Shown here piece by piece: positions 1 through 8,558 of a DNA stretch of 64,000 nucleotides (position 1 is its first letter; each line of letters opens with the position of its first letter). The stretch is from Bacteroidota bacterium. GTDB taxonomy: Bacteria > Bacteroidota > Bacteroidia > Flavobacteriales > Flavobacteriaceae. Under the pieces are notes generated by a model. It saw nothing but the letters and a program-made list of their open reading frames with translations, was not told the origin of the DNA and did no database searches. The DNA lies in the NCBI GenBank assembly GCA_023387965.1, contig JAEWHE010000042.1, positions 74,660-138,659 of the forward strand. The letters run 5' to 3'. Position numbers and translations under genes: made by a program.

Positions 1-1
1 A

Positions 2-379
2 GAAGAAGATACCGTCGTCCCAAGGTATGAGTTGCCAACGTTGTTAGAAGGCATCAAAAATATTGGAAAAAAATATGGCTTCAAATCTGTTTGTTATGGT
101 CATGCTGGCGATGGAAATCTTCACGTGAACATCATCAAAGCTGACATGACTGATGCCGCTTGGCAAAACGAAATACCAAAAGCAATCAGGGAAATTTTTG
201 AATTGACGGTTGCTCTAAAAGGAACACTTTCGGGAGAACATGGTATTGGTTTTGTGCAAAAAAATTACATGGACATTGCTTTCAGTAATGTTCAATTACA
301 ACTGTTAAAAGGAATCAAGCAATTGTTTGATCCTAAAAATATCATGAATCCAGGAAAAGTTTTACCTGATCATTTATAG
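2..379 (+). CDS. FAD-linked oxidase, C-terminal part (glycolate/D-lactate dehydrogenase type), 5' truncated
   Basis: The reading frame is open from the first bases of the window, so only the last ~125 residues are present. They match the C-terminal FAD-oxidase domain of the GlcD/D-lactate dehydrogenase family: YGHAGDGNLHVN, then LSGEHGIGFVQK, then a terminal FDPKNIMNPGKVL. The HAGDGNLH and GEHGIG segments are the usual substrate/metal-binding and cap-domain signatures. The family oxidises 2-hydroxy acids with FAD and passes electrons to a membrane acceptor. The ATG-like starts inside the fragment are not real starts. Substrate cannot be read from this portion. The gene ends 9 bp before the 3' end of the convergent antiporter gene. 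Confidence 0.85.
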   Translation, partial: EEDTVVPRYELPTLLEGIKNIGKKYGFKSVCYGHAGDGNLHVNIIKADMTDAAWQNEIPKAIREIFELTVALKGTLSGEHGIGFVQKNYMDIAFSNVQLQLLKGIKQLFDPKNIMNPGKVLPDHL

Positions 380-387
380 TCAAAAAT

Positions 388-1671
388 TTATTTTTGTGAC
401 AACATCGATTCCTCTAAAATTGCCTTTTTAGATTTTGGAAGCAATCTGTTGGCTAACTTTCCGATGGTCAATCCTTGAACAATTATTGAAAAAACAACTA
501 CAAAGTAAGTGATTGCCAGAATAATTTGCTTGTTTGGACCTTCTGCGATAGACAATGCCAAAGCAATAGAAACGCCACCTCGCAAACCACCCCAAACCAA
601 GATTTTCACGGTTGAGGCTTCAAATTTTTTCTTAAACGGAATAATTTTAGTTGGAATATAAATTGAAACAAATCTTCCGAAAAGTACTAATACGATGCAA
701 ATCACGCCAATTTTCCAGTAACTCCAAATATCGGGAATGAGCAATAATTCGAAACCTATAAAAAGGAACAAAATTGCATTTAAGATTTCATCGATTAATT
801 CCCAAAATTTATCTAGATAATCTTTCGTAATTGGCGACATCAACGTTTTTTTTCTGCCAAAATTTCCTATGATCAAACCGGCAGCAACCATCGTTAGTGG
901 ACCCGAAATATGCATTGCGTGAGCAATCAAATATCCACCCATAACAACCGAAAGTGTGATTAAGACAGAAGTTTTGTAGTCGTCAATTCGTTTCATCGCT
1001 TTTCCAGCGGTTATTCCCAATAAAATTCCCAAAATAAATCCGCCGAAAGCTTCTTTGATTAACAACCAAGAAACGTGTGGCAGCGAAAAATCACTTGCTG
1101 GATCTTGCGCCAATTGCAGAATTACAGCAAAAACTACTACTGCAACACCGTCGTTAAATAATGATTCTCCAGCAATTTTCGTTTCTAAAGATTTGGGCAC
1201 TTTGGCATCTTTTAAAATGCTTAAAACAGCAATGGGATCCGTTGGAGAAATCAACGCACCAAAAAGCAAACAGTAAATAAAAGGAATATCTATGGCTAAA
1301 AACGTGGTGATATAATCTAATAAAAAACCTATAACCAACGTGGAAATGAGTACACTTACGGTAGAAAAAACCATGATTGGACCACGTTGTTCCCTTAAAT
1401 CCCGAAGGTTTACGTGAACGGCTCCAGCAAAAAGTAGAAAGTTAAGCATGGCCCCCATCAGAACTTCGGTGAAATCGAAATTGGCAATGAGCTTGCTAAA
1501 ATTTTGAAATGTTTGCGGGAAAATATTTCCTGAAACAACTAATAATATTGAGGAAATCATCGCAATAATCATAATCCCAATGGTTGCCGGAAGTTTTAAA
1601 AAGCGATTATTGAGGTATGCAAAAAATGAGGCGAGAACAATGAGAACAGAAAATGAGTAATATAACTCCAT
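388..1671 (-). CDS. CPA1-type sodium:proton antiporter
   Basis: A 427-residue inner-membrane protein with about 12 hydrophobic segments. It has the CPA1/NhaP core signatures: ISPTDPIAVL around residues 141-150 and GESLFNDGVAVV around 168-179, where the Asn-Asp pair is the ion-binding site. The family exchanges Na+ (or K+) for H+ and helps hold cytoplasmic pH and sodium balance. The length is typical of short bacterial members without a cytoplasmic regulatory tail. The gene is single, between the convergent oxidase gene and the secA terminator. Ion preference cannot be determined from sequence. Confidence 0.88.
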   Translation of the reverse strand: MELYYSFSVLIVLASFFAYLNNRFLKLPATIGIMIIAMISSILLVVSGNIFPQTFQNFSKLIANFDFTEVLMGAMLNFLLFAGAVHVNLRDLREQRGPIMVFSTVSVLISTLVIGFLLDYITTFLAIDIPFIYCLLFGALISPTDPIAVLSILKDAKVPKSLETKIAGESLFNDGVAVVVFAVILQLAQDPASDFSLPHVSWLLIKEAFGGFILGILLGITAGKAMKRIDDYKTSVLITLSVVMGGYLIAHAMHISGPLTMVAAGLIIGNFGRKKTLMSPITKDYLDKFWELIDEILNAILFLFIGFELLLIPDIWSYWKIGVICIVLVLFGRFVSIYIPTKIIPFKKKFEASTVKILVWGGLRGGVSIALALSIAEGPNKQIILAITYFVVVFSIIVQGLTIGKLANRLLPKSKKAILEESMLSQK

Positions 1672-1749
1672 ATAAAGTTTAGAATTTTGGCGTTTTTACA
1701 AAAATAACAAAAAAGCACGTTTTTTCCAAAGAATGTTTAGGTATGAGGC

Positions 1750-1790
1750 AAAAAAAATCCCCAACATCGCTGTTGAGGATTGATTTTTTT
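1750..1790 (-). terminator. Terminator of secA
   Basis: A 10-bp inverted repeat (1757-1766 with 1771-1780, TCGC loop on the plus strand) is flanked by A and T runs. Read on the minus strand it lies just after the secA stop and is followed by eight T residues. Confidence 0.7.
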
Positions 1791-1803
1791 ATATGAATAA
1801 AAA

Positions 1804-4800
1804 TTATTCGTTGGTTAAAACCCATTCGCCTGATGCAATTAAACTTTCGGCTTTTTTAAATTTCATGGTTTCCGTTTTACCAGTCATAATGTGTTTTACG
1901 GTAACATTGTCATTGCGATTGATTTTTGGCATCTCGCGAACAACAGTTTCGGTAATCTGTGGCTGTTGTGTTTGCGATGCTTCGCGTTTTTTTGCAGCTA
2001 CTTCATCCGTGTTTGGAATTTCGTCCTTAGAAGTTTGGTAGTTTTCCTTTGGACGAGGAATTTCTCTTGCTTCCTGGATTTCCGGAGCTTGCTGTTGTTG
2101 CGGCAAATCTCCTTTGAACAAGAACGAAACCACTTCTTTGTTGACGCTGTCAATCATTTTTTTGAACAAGTTGAATGCTTCAAACTTATAAATCAACAAC
2201 GGATCTTTTTGCTCGTGAACGGCCAATTGAACCGATTGTTTCAATTCGTCCATTTTGCGAAGGTGTTTTTTCCACGATTCGTCCACAATCGCCAATACTA
2301 TGTTTTTCTCGAAATCTCCAACCAACTGCGATCCTTCAGAATCGTAGGCTTTTTTCAAATCCGTAACCACGTTCAACGTTTTAATACCGTCCGTGAAAGG
2401 AACCACGATTCTTTCGAACTGGTTGTTTTCGTTTTCAAAAACATTTTTAATAATTGGGAACGCTTCGCGAGCACTTCTTGCTGTTTTCTCGTTGTAGAAT
2501 TCAAAAGCAGCTTTGTACACTTTTCCAGTAAGTTCCAACACATTGATTTTGTTGAAATCCGACTCGGAAATTGGAGAAGTGATCGAGAAATAACGGATCA
2601 ATTCGAACTCAAAATTTTTGAAGTCACCAGCTGCTTTGTTAGATTCCACAATCAATTCGCAGGTATCGTAGATCATGTTGGCGATGTCCACTTTTAGACG
2701 TTCTCCGTGCAAAGCGTGACGACGACGTTTGTAGACTACTTCACGTTGTGCATTCATTACATCATCGTATTCCAACAAACGTTTACGAACGCCAAAGTTG
2801 TTTTCTTCTACTTTTTTCTGAGCACGTTCGATGGATTTTGTCATCATGGAATGCTGAATTACTTCACCTTCCTTCAAACCTAATCGGTCCATCACTTTTG
2901 CTACTCTTTCCGAACCGAAAAGACGCATCAAGTTATCTTCCAAAGAAACATAAAACTGTGAACTTCCCACGTCTCCTTGACGACCCGCACGACCTCTTAA
3001 CTGACGGTCTACACGACGAGAATCGTGACGTTCTGTCCCGATAATTGCCAATCCTCCCGCAGCTTTTACTTCTGGAGAAAGTTTGATATCGGTTCCACGA
3101 CCTGCCATGTTGGTTGCAATGGTTACCACGCCAGGTTTTCCTGCTTCTTCTACAATTTGTGCTTCCTGCTTGTGCATTTTCGCGTTCAAAACGTTGTGCG
3201 GAATGTTTCTCATTTTCAACATTCGGCTTAACAATTCTGAAATTTCTACCGACGTTGTTCCGATCAAAACTGGACGGCCTTCTGTAGAAAGTTGCGTTAC
3301 ATCTTCAATTACCGCGTTGAATTTTTCGCGTGTACTTCTGTAAATTAAATCTTCTTTGTCTTTTCTTGAAATCGGTTTGTTGGTTGGAATTTCCACAACA
3401 TCCAATTTGTAGATTTCCCAAAGTTCACCCGCTTCCGTTACCGCAGTTCCTGTCATTCCCGCCAATTTGCGGTACATTCTGAAATAATTTTGAAGTGTTA
3501 CTGTCGCAAAAGTTTGCGTAGCAGCTTCAATTTTTACGTTTTCCTTTGCTTCGATCGCTTGGTGCAAACCGTCAGAATAACGACGACCGTCCATGATACG
3601 ACCCGTTTGCTCATCAACAATAAGAATTTTATTGTCCATGATTACATATTCAGTATCTTTTTCGAAAAGCGTGTAGGCTTTCAACAATTGCGTTAGCGTG
3701 TGGATTCTTTCGCTTTTTACGCTGAAATCCTGAAATAGTTTTTCTTTTTCTTCTGCTTCGGCATCTTTGTCCAAATTCATTTTTTCAATTCGGGCAATTT
3801 CAGTTCCGATGTCTGGAAGTACGAAGAAATCATTTTCAGTATCACCAGAAAGGAATTTAATTCCGTTATCGGTTAATTCAACCTGATTGTTTTTTTCTTC
3901 GATTACAAAATACAAGGCTTCATCAATCTTGTGCATTTCGCGATTGTTGTCTTGCATGTAATGATTTTCGGTTTTTTGAAGCAATTGACGAACACCTTCT
4001 TCACTTAAAAACTTAATTAATGCCTTGTTTTTAGGCAAGCTTCTGTAAGCTCTCAACAATAAAAATCCGGCTTCTTTTAAGTTTCCGTCTTTGTATTGTT
4101 TTTTGGCTTCCGCCAAAAATGTATTGGCCAAATTTCTCTGGGTGTTCACCAAATGGTCCACTTTTGGCTTCAACTCGTTAAATTCGTGACGATCGCCTTG
4201 AGGAACCGGACCAGAAATAATTAACGGAGTTCTTGCGTCATCTACCAAAACCGAATCCACCTCATCGACAATTGCATAATTGTGACGTCTTTGAACTAAT
4301 TCTTCTGGCGTGTGAGCCATGTTGTCACGCAAATAATCAAAACCAAATTCGTTGTTGGTTCCGTAAGTAATATCAGCATTGTAAGCTTTTCTTCTTCCGG
4401 CAGTATTGGGTTGATGATTATCGATACAATCTACCGTTAAACCGTGGAATTCAAAAAGTGGTGCTTTCCAAGTGCTATCACGTTTTGCCAAATAATCATT
4501 TACCGTAACAAGGTGAACACCTTCTCCAGTCAAAGCATTTAGATAAAGCGGAAGCGTTGCAACCAATGTTTTTCCTTCTCCTGTTTGCATTTCGGAAATT
4601 TTTCCTTGGTGCAAAACAGTTCCACCGATAAGTTGGACATCATAATGAATCATGTCCCAAGTAATTTGTTTTCCGGCAGCATTCCAAGTATTTGCCCAAA
4701 CGGCTTCGTCACCTTCAATTTGAATGTACGGTTTTGTAGCCGAAAATTCTAAATCTTTAGGAGTTGCTTTTACTCTAATGGATGTATTGTCTTTGAAACG

Positions 4801-5163
4801 TCTTGCAGTTTCTTTCACCACAGCAAAAGCTTCCGGAAGAATTTCCATCAAAGTTTTTTCCGAAATTTCGTAAGCTTCTTTTTCTAAAGTATCGATAGAA
4901 GCGTAGATGTCTTCACGAGCATCGATGTCGGCAGTTTTTTCTGCTTCTTCTTTATACGAAGCAATTTTAGCATCTTTATCAGCTCTTGCTTCTTTAATTT
5001 TTTCTTTAAAATAAATAGTCTTAGCGCGAAGTTCATCGTGTGAAAGTGCTGCTAAAGCTTCTTCATAAGATTTGATTTTGTTGATGAGTGGCATGATGGA
5101 TTTTACATCCTTCTCCGACTTGTCACCAACAAAAACTTTTAATATGCTGTTAATGAAACTCAT
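1804..5163 (-). CDS. secA: Preprotein translocase ATPase SecA
   Basis: A 1119-residue SecA, the ATPase motor that pushes unfolded preproteins through SecYEG. Walker A MQTGEGKT lies near residues 192-199 and the DEVDS box near 300-304, followed by DDARTPLIISG. NMAGRGTDI, the GTERHDSRRVDRQLRGRAGRQGD block and the C-terminal helical scaffold follow. It is longer than the ~900 residues of E. coli because of an insertion after the DEVDS region, which is usual in Bacteroidetes. The C-terminal Cys-rich zinc tail is absent. I chose the ATG at 5163 (MSFINSILK) over the upstream in-frame codon at 5220, because the promoter at 5194-5220 lies between them. Confidence 0.97.
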   Translation of the reverse strand: MSFINSILKVFVGDKSEKDVKSIMPLINKIKSYEEALAALSHDELRAKTIYFKEKIKEARADKDAKIASYKEEAEKTADIDAREDIYASIDTLEKEAYEISEKTLMEILPEAFAVVKETARRFKDNTSIRVKATPKDLEFSATKPYIQIEGDEAVWANTWNAAGKQITWDMIHYDVQLIGGTVLHQGKISEMQTGEGKTLVATLPLYLNALTGEGVHLVTVNDYLAKRDSTWKAPLFEFHGLTVDCIDNHQPNTAGRRKAYNADITYGTNNEFGFDYLRDNMAHTPEELVQRRHNYAIVDEVDSVLVDDARTPLIISGPVPQGDRHEFNELKPKVDHLVNTQRNLANTFLAEAKKQYKDGNLKEAGFLLLRAYRSLPKNKALIKFLSEEGVRQLLQKTENHYMQDNNREMHKIDEALYFVIEEKNNQVELTDNGIKFLSGDTENDFFVLPDIGTEIARIEKMNLDKDAEAEEKEKLFQDFSVKSERIHTLTQLLKAYTLFEKDTEYVIMDNKILIVDEQTGRIMDGRRYSDGLHQAIEAKENVKIEAATQTFATVTLQNYFRMYRKLAGMTGTAVTEAGELWEIYKLDVVEIPTNKPISRKDKEDLIYRSTREKFNAVIEDVTQLSTEGRPVLIGTTSVEISELLSRMLKMRNIPHNVLNAKMHKQEAQIVEEAGKPGVVTIATNMAGRGTDIKLSPEVKAAGGLAIIGTERHDSRRVDRQLRGRAGRQGDVGSSQFYVSLEDNLMRLFGSERVAKVMDRLGLKEGEVIQHSMMTKSIERAQKKVEENNFGVRKRLLEYDDVMNAQREVVYKRRRHALHGERLKVDIANMIYDTCELIVESNKAAGDFKNFEFELIRYFSITSPISESDFNKINVLELTGKVYKAAFEFYNEKTARSAREAFPIIKNVFENENNQFERIVVPFTDGIKTLNVVTDLKKAYDSEGSQLVGDFEKNIVLAIVDESWKKHLRKMDELKQSVQLAVHEQKDPLLIYKFEAFNLFKKMIDSVNKEVVSFLFKGDLPQQQQAPEIQEAREIPRPKENYQTSKDEIPNTDEVAAKKREASQTQQPQITETVVREMPKINRNDNVTVKHIMTGKTETMKFKKAESLIASGEWVLTNE

Positions 5164-5193
5164 AATTTGTTGTTTTCTATTATATAAGGGTTG

Positions 5194-5220
5194 CAAATTT
5201 ACACAAAAAAAAAGCCTCAA
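5194..5220 (-). promoter_or_regulatory. Bacteroidetes-type promoter of secA
   Basis: On the minus strand TTG (5220-5218) is followed after 16 nt by TAAATTTG (5201-5194), a full match to TAnnTTTG. The predicted transcript would begin shortly after and give a leader of about 25 nt before the ATG at 5163. The upstream half overlaps the terminator of the preceding gene. Confidence 0.55.
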
Positions 5221-5228
5221 CCGAGACT
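5205..5228 (-). terminator. Terminator of the DUF2795 gene
   Basis: On the minus strand AGTCTC-GGTT-GAGGCT forms a 6-bp stem with one G-T pair and a 4-nt loop, followed by nine T residues. It lies between the DUF2795 stop and secA. Confidence 0.55.
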
Positions 5229-5251
5229 TTCTAATGTGATTTTATTATTTT

Positions 5252-5473
5252 TTAATACTCATCCTCGTTCCAAAGATAATCTTCGTCAGTGGGATAATCA
5301 GGCCAAATTTCCTCCATAGATTCGTAGATTTCACCTTCATCTTCTATAGATTGTAAGTTTTCCACAACTTCCAATGGAGCACCAGCTCTAATGGCATAGT
5401 CGATTAACTCATCTTTGGTTGCTGGCCATGGTGCATCACTTAAATAAGATGCTAATTCTAATGTCCAATACAT
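5252..5473 (-). CDS. DUF2795 family small acidic protein
   Basis: A 73-residue protein starting MYWTLELASYLSDAPWPATK. It carries the DUF2795 pattern of an aliphatic LxxYLxxAPWPATKDELIDYA helix pair followed by leucine/valine-rich helix residues. The last 25 residues are strongly acidic (many D/E, ending NEDEY). DUF2795 proteins have no firmly assigned role. I chose the ATG at 5473 because the preceding in-frame residues (MTFSVKKLFLHKILN) come from A/T-rich leader DNA and do not belong to the family core. It lies upstream of secA on the same strand but is separated from it by a terminator. Confidence 0.8.
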   Translation of the reverse strand: MYWTLELASYLSDAPWPATKDELIDYAIRAGAPLEVVENLQSIEDEGEIYESMEEIWPDYPTDEDYLWNEDEY

Positions 5474-5671
5474 CTGATATCGATTTAATATTTTATGCAA
5501 AAATAATTTTTTTACTGAGAAAGTCAAGTAAATTTTATTTTATTTTCAAAAAACCAAGAACGTCTTTTAGAATTGATGATTTTAGATATCTGATTTTTGA
5601 TTTGTTATCTAAAAATTTTATGGCTCAATCACTAAATATTTGGCTTTGTCGTTACATCATAATTCCTAAAA

Positions 5672-6244
5672 TTATTGTTTTTCAGGAATCCATTTCACTT
5701 CGTCAGCCTTCAAGTCGTAGGACAACTTTCGTGCCAGCACAAAAAGGTAGTCAGAAAGTCGGTTTAAGTACTTTAAAACTTGTTCATCTACGGGTTCTTC
5801 TTCGTTTAAATGGGTTGAAAGTCGTTCTGCACGACGGCATACACAACGTGCGATGTGACAATATGACACGGTTGTATGTCCTCCGGGAAGAATAAAATGT
5901 GTCATCTGTGGAAGTGAGTTTTCCATGTCATCAATTTCGTTTTCAAGAAGTTGGATATCTTGTTCAGAAATTTTTGGAATGTTTAAACGTGGTTTTCCAT
6001 TTTTTAGCATTTCTTTTTCGGGTGGCGTTGCCAAAATGGCGCCAAGCGTGAAAAGTTTGTCTTGAATTTTCATCAAAATTTGCTTGTATTGCGGATTTAT
6101 TTCTTGATCGCGAATCAATCCGATGTAGGAATTGAGTTCGTCCACGGTTCCGTAACTTTCAATTCTGATGTGGTGTTTCGGGACGCGATCTCCGCCAAAT
6201 AAAGCGGTTGTGCCTTTGTCGCCGGTTTTGGTATATACTTTCAT
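5672..6244 (-). CDS. Cob(I)alamin adenosyltransferase, PduO type
   Basis: A 190-residue enzyme that transfers the 5'-deoxyadenosyl group of ATP to cob(I)alamin, making adenosylcobalamin. The N terminus VYTKTGDKGTTALFGGDRV is the PduO ATP-binding loop. GTVDELNSYIGL and the C-terminal CRRAERL ... LNRLSDYLFVLAR are the other family signatures. The coenzyme made here is what methylmalonyl-CoA mutase (mutA at 12.6 kb, mutB at 51.3 kb) needs, and MeaB (11.5 kb) supports. No cobalamin riboswitch is evident in the 5' region (6245-6450), which is mostly A/T-rich low-complexity DNA. Confidence 0.92.
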   Translation of the reverse strand: MKVYTKTGDKGTTALFGGDRVPKHHIRIESYGTVDELNSYIGLIRDQEINPQYKQILMKIQDKLFTLGAILATPPEKEMLKNGKPRLNIPKISEQDIQLLENEIDDMENSLPQMTHFILPGGHTTVSYCHIARCVCRRAERLSTHLNEEEPVDEQVLKYLNRLSDYLFVLARKLSYDLKADEVKWIPEKQ

Positions 6245-6448
6245 GAGGATTTATGATTTAGGATTTATGATTGAGGATATTTGATTTAAGATATATGGTT
6301 AGGATAAAGGATGAATTCCAATAAAAAAAATTGCTTCGCCTGTTCGCTAATCGCTCGAGTCCAAATTCCAATCTTTTCAAATTCCAAATTGAATTTAATA
6401 AATAATATACTCCAAACTTCTCACTTCTTACTCCAAACGCTTAAAAAA
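6245..6448. repeat. Low-complexity spacer: ATTTATGATT words and ATTCCAA mosaic
   Basis: No gene is visible. The first ~65 bp are degenerate copies of ATTTATGATT. From about 6312 to 6375 comes a block (AATTGCTTCGCCTGTTCGCT, then AATCGCTCGAGTCCAAATTC) that recurs almost exactly at about 15,613-15,668. The two copies lie 9 kb apart in non-coding DNA, so this is a dispersed repeat. Confidence 0.7.
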
Positions 6449-6602
6449 ACGCCTGATGTTTTTCTATAGCCCCGATTGAAGCAAGTAGCCTTTTTTTTTC
6501 GATTGAAGAACTTGATTCCAAGCTAATTGAAAAAAAAAGCTACTGCGGAAAGCGGGAATATGGTTTAAAAAAATGCCTGTCCCGATGCTTCGGGATGGCT
6601 CC
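6449..6602 (+). repeat. Dispersed hairpin element, copy A
   Basis: It begins with GCCTGATGTTTTTCT, then TAGCCCCGATTGAAGC, an internal hairpin (AGTAGC plus nine T paired with nine A plus GCTACT), then GCGGAAAGCGGGAA. It ends TGTCCCGATGCTTCGGGATG, itself a small palindrome. Both outer parts recur in copy B at 14,030. The right end touches the stop of the ABC ATPase gene on the opposite strand. Confidence 0.75.
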
Positions 6603-6613
6603 AAAAAAAAATA

Positions 6614-7312
6614 TTAGCTTAAAATTTTTGCTGGGTTTTGAACGTCGCTTTCAATCAAGCCGTCGCGAAGGCGAATGATTCTGTGGGCGTGTTCGGCAAT
6701 GTCTTCTTCGTGGGTGACTAAAATTACGGTGTTTCCGTTAGCGTGGATTTCGTCAAAAAGATTCATGATTTCTACGGAAGTTTTACTGTCGAGGTTTCCC
6801 GTAGGTTCATCTGCCAAAATAATCGACGGGCGGTTGACCAAAGCTCTTGCCACGGCAACACGCTGGCGTTGTCCTCCGGAAAGTTGGTTAGGTTCGTGAT
6901 CCATTCTGTCGCCCAAACCTACTTGTGTCAACACTTCTTCGGCTCGCTTGGTTCTTTCGGATTTTGAATGTCCGGCATAAATCATGGGCAAAGCCACATT
7001 GCTTAACGCGGTGGTTCTGGGCAAAAGGTTAAAAGTCTGGAAAACAAAGCCAATTTCTTTGTTTCGGATTTCGGCTAATTCATTGTCACTCATTTGACTT
7101 ACATCTTTTCCGTTTAAGATATAAGTACCAGATGTAGGGGTATCCAAACAACCTAATAAGTTCATTAAAGTAGATTTTCCAGAACCCGAAGGCCCCATTA
7201 ATGCTACATATTCGCCTTTATTAATGGTGAGATCCACACCTTTTAGCACGTGGATTGTTTCGTTTCCTAAAATAAAATCACGCTTAATATCTTTGATATC
7301 AATTAATGCCAT
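6614..7312 (-). CDS. ABC transporter ATP-binding protein, LolD/MacB type
   Basis: A 232-residue cytoplasmic ATPase. Walker A GPSGSGKS is at 40-47, Q-loop FVFQTFNLL near 89-97, signature LSGGQRQR at 144-151, Walker B IILADEP near 164-170 followed by TGNLDS, and the H-loop VTHEED. The GNETIHVLKGVDL start and the TGNLDS D-loop place it in the LolD/MacB/FtsE-like group, which powers lipoprotein release or tripartite efflux rather than uptake. No permease gene is adjacent, so its partner must be elsewhere. Transcription ends directly in repeat copy A. Confidence 0.88.
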   Translation of the reverse strand: MALIDIKDIKRDFILGNETIHVLKGVDLTINKGEYVALMGPSGSGKSTLMNLLGCLDTPTSGTYILNGKDVSQMSDNELAEIRNKEIGFVFQTFNLLPRTTALSNVALPMIYAGHSKSERTKRAEEVLTQVGLGDRMDHEPNQLSGGQRQRVAVARALVNRPSIILADEPTGNLDSKTSVEIMNLFDEIHANGNTVILVTHEEDIAEHAHRIIRLRDGLIESDVQNPAKILS

Positions 7313-7490
7313 TGTTCAATAATTTGTGCTAAATGTAAGAATTTTTAGGATAGCTTCTGTTGAAAAATCCATGTAAAAGTTAAGGTTTATTTAAGATTTA
7401 TTAAAATATTCCTAAATTATTAAGTTAAATTTTACAGATTATTTTTTTTGAATTAATTTTAAGTAACAATTTTAATTAAAACCAACCATT

Positions 7491-8174
7491 ATGAAAAAGA
7501 TTCAATTATTTGCAGGTGCTGCAATTATTGCTTTAGGATTAACTTCTTGCAAAAGCGAAACAGAACAACAAGCTGAAAAATCTTTCGACATGTACGAAAA
7601 CTATGTAGATTCAGTTAGTAATTTTTCTGCGGAAGAAGCTCAGGCAAATTGGCAATCCATTGAAGCTGATTACAACACCAGAATGGCAGAAGCTGAAGCA
7701 GCTCTTGCTAACATGAAAGACCAAGAAAATGCACAAAAACGTCTTGACAAATCACGTGCACAATACGAAGAATTAAAAACGAAAGCTCAAGCTAACGTTC
7801 CTGCTCCAGCTCCAACTGATGGTACTGCCACAACCGGAGATCGTGTTCAAACTTTGAGAGATTCATTTTTTGGAGCCGGCAAAATCGGGCAAGACATGAG
7901 TTTTGCTTGGGTTAACAAAGACAATATTTTGTCAGTTTACCAAAATTTCGTAGATACTTTCAACAAAAATAAAGATAGTTATTCGAGAGAAGATTTTGAC
8001 GAAATTAAAGCCATGTATGAAGCTTTAGACGCTCACAAAAATACGGTTGAAAAGCAAGGATTATCTAGTGAAGATAACAGAAAAATTGCAGCTTTAAAAC
8101 TTGAATTTGCTCCTAAATTCAAATGGGAAAGAATGGGTGCCAAGGCTGATGAAAACAAAGATGCAAAAAAATAA
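7491..8174 (+). CDS. Putative lipoprotein of unknown function
   Basis: A 227-residue protein with a type II signal peptide: MKKIQ, a hydrophobic run, then the lipobox LGLTSC with the lipidated Cys near residue 20. The mature part is helical and charged, with a likely coiled coil around residues 45-100 (EEAQANWQSIEADYNTRMAE and following). A short Ala/Pro linker (PAPAPTDG) follows, then a second helical domain. I do not recognise a named domain. It is probably anchored in the inner or outer membrane facing the periplasm. It is a single gene with its own strong terminator. Confidence 0.82.
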   Translation: MKKIQLFAGAAIIALGLTSCKSETEQQAEKSFDMYENYVDSVSNFSAEEAQANWQSIEADYNTRMAEAEAALANMKDQENAQKRLDKSRAQYEELKTKAQANVPAPAPTDGTATTGDRVQTLRDSFFGAGKIGQDMSFAWVNKDNILSVYQNFVDTFNKNKDSYSREDFDEIKAMYEALDAHKNTVEKQGLSSEDNRKIAALKLEFAPKFKWERMGAKADENKDAKK

Positions 8175-8197
8175 AAACTGATTTTTGTGTTTGACTG

Positions 8198-8238
8198 GAA
8201 ATGGCTGTTGTAGTTCTACGACAGCCATTTCTGTTTTT
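8198..8238 (+). terminator. Terminator after the lipoprotein gene
   Basis: GAAATGGCTGT and its complement ACAGCCATTTC flank a smaller inner stem (GTAG/CTAC), followed by a T run. The stem is long and nearly perfect. Confidence 0.85.
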
Positions 8239-8306
8239 AACCAATTATTAACCGGTTGATATTTAAGTAATTTGGTAATTTAAATAAATTTTTAAATCAA
8301 AGTGTT

Positions 8307-8558
8307 ATGCCAGGAAAAAAACCAGGTCCACAAGTAAAAGACAAGGACCAATACGAAGCATTGCGTGACAAAGGTTACAGTAAAGAAAAATCTGCGAGAA
8401 TTGCCAATAGCAAAGGAGCGGAAAAACGTGGTGGCAAAGCCGATAAATACGAAGAGCAAACGAAACAAGAACTCTACGACCAAGCTAAAAAAGTGGGAAT
8501 TGAAGGACGTTCTAAAATGAGTAAAGTCGAATTAATTAAAGCACTACGAAGCAATTAA
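8307..8558 (+). CDS. Small basic protein with Rho-N/SAP-like C terminus
   Basis: An 83-residue, very basic protein beginning MPGKKPGPQVKDKDQYEALR. The first half contains a GYSKEKSARIANSKGAEKRG segment seen in a widespread family of short proteins that often carry a Rho-termination-factor N-terminal-like end. The second half (TKQELYDQAKKVGIEGRSKM followed by SKVELIKALR) fits the helix-extended-helix SAP/Rho-N fold, which binds nucleic acid. A role in DNA or RNA binding is inferred from this resemblance only. Its stop overlaps the stop of the convergent methyltransferase gene by 4 bp. Confidence 0.78.
   Translation: MPGKKPGPQVKDKDQYEALRDKGYSKEKSARIANSKGAEKRGGKADKYEEQTKQELYDQAKKVGIEGRSKMSKVELIKALRSN

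Noticed and set aside
1891..2697. A 268-codon plus-strand open frame opposite secA
   Set aside because: It is antisense to a strongly conserved gene, Phe/Arg/Asn-rich and without domain features; a shadow of secA codon use.
6245..6448. A cobalamin riboswitch upstream of the adenosyltransferase gene
   Set aside because: No B12-box-like sequence or structured conserved core is visible; the region is low-complexity A/T-rich DNA.
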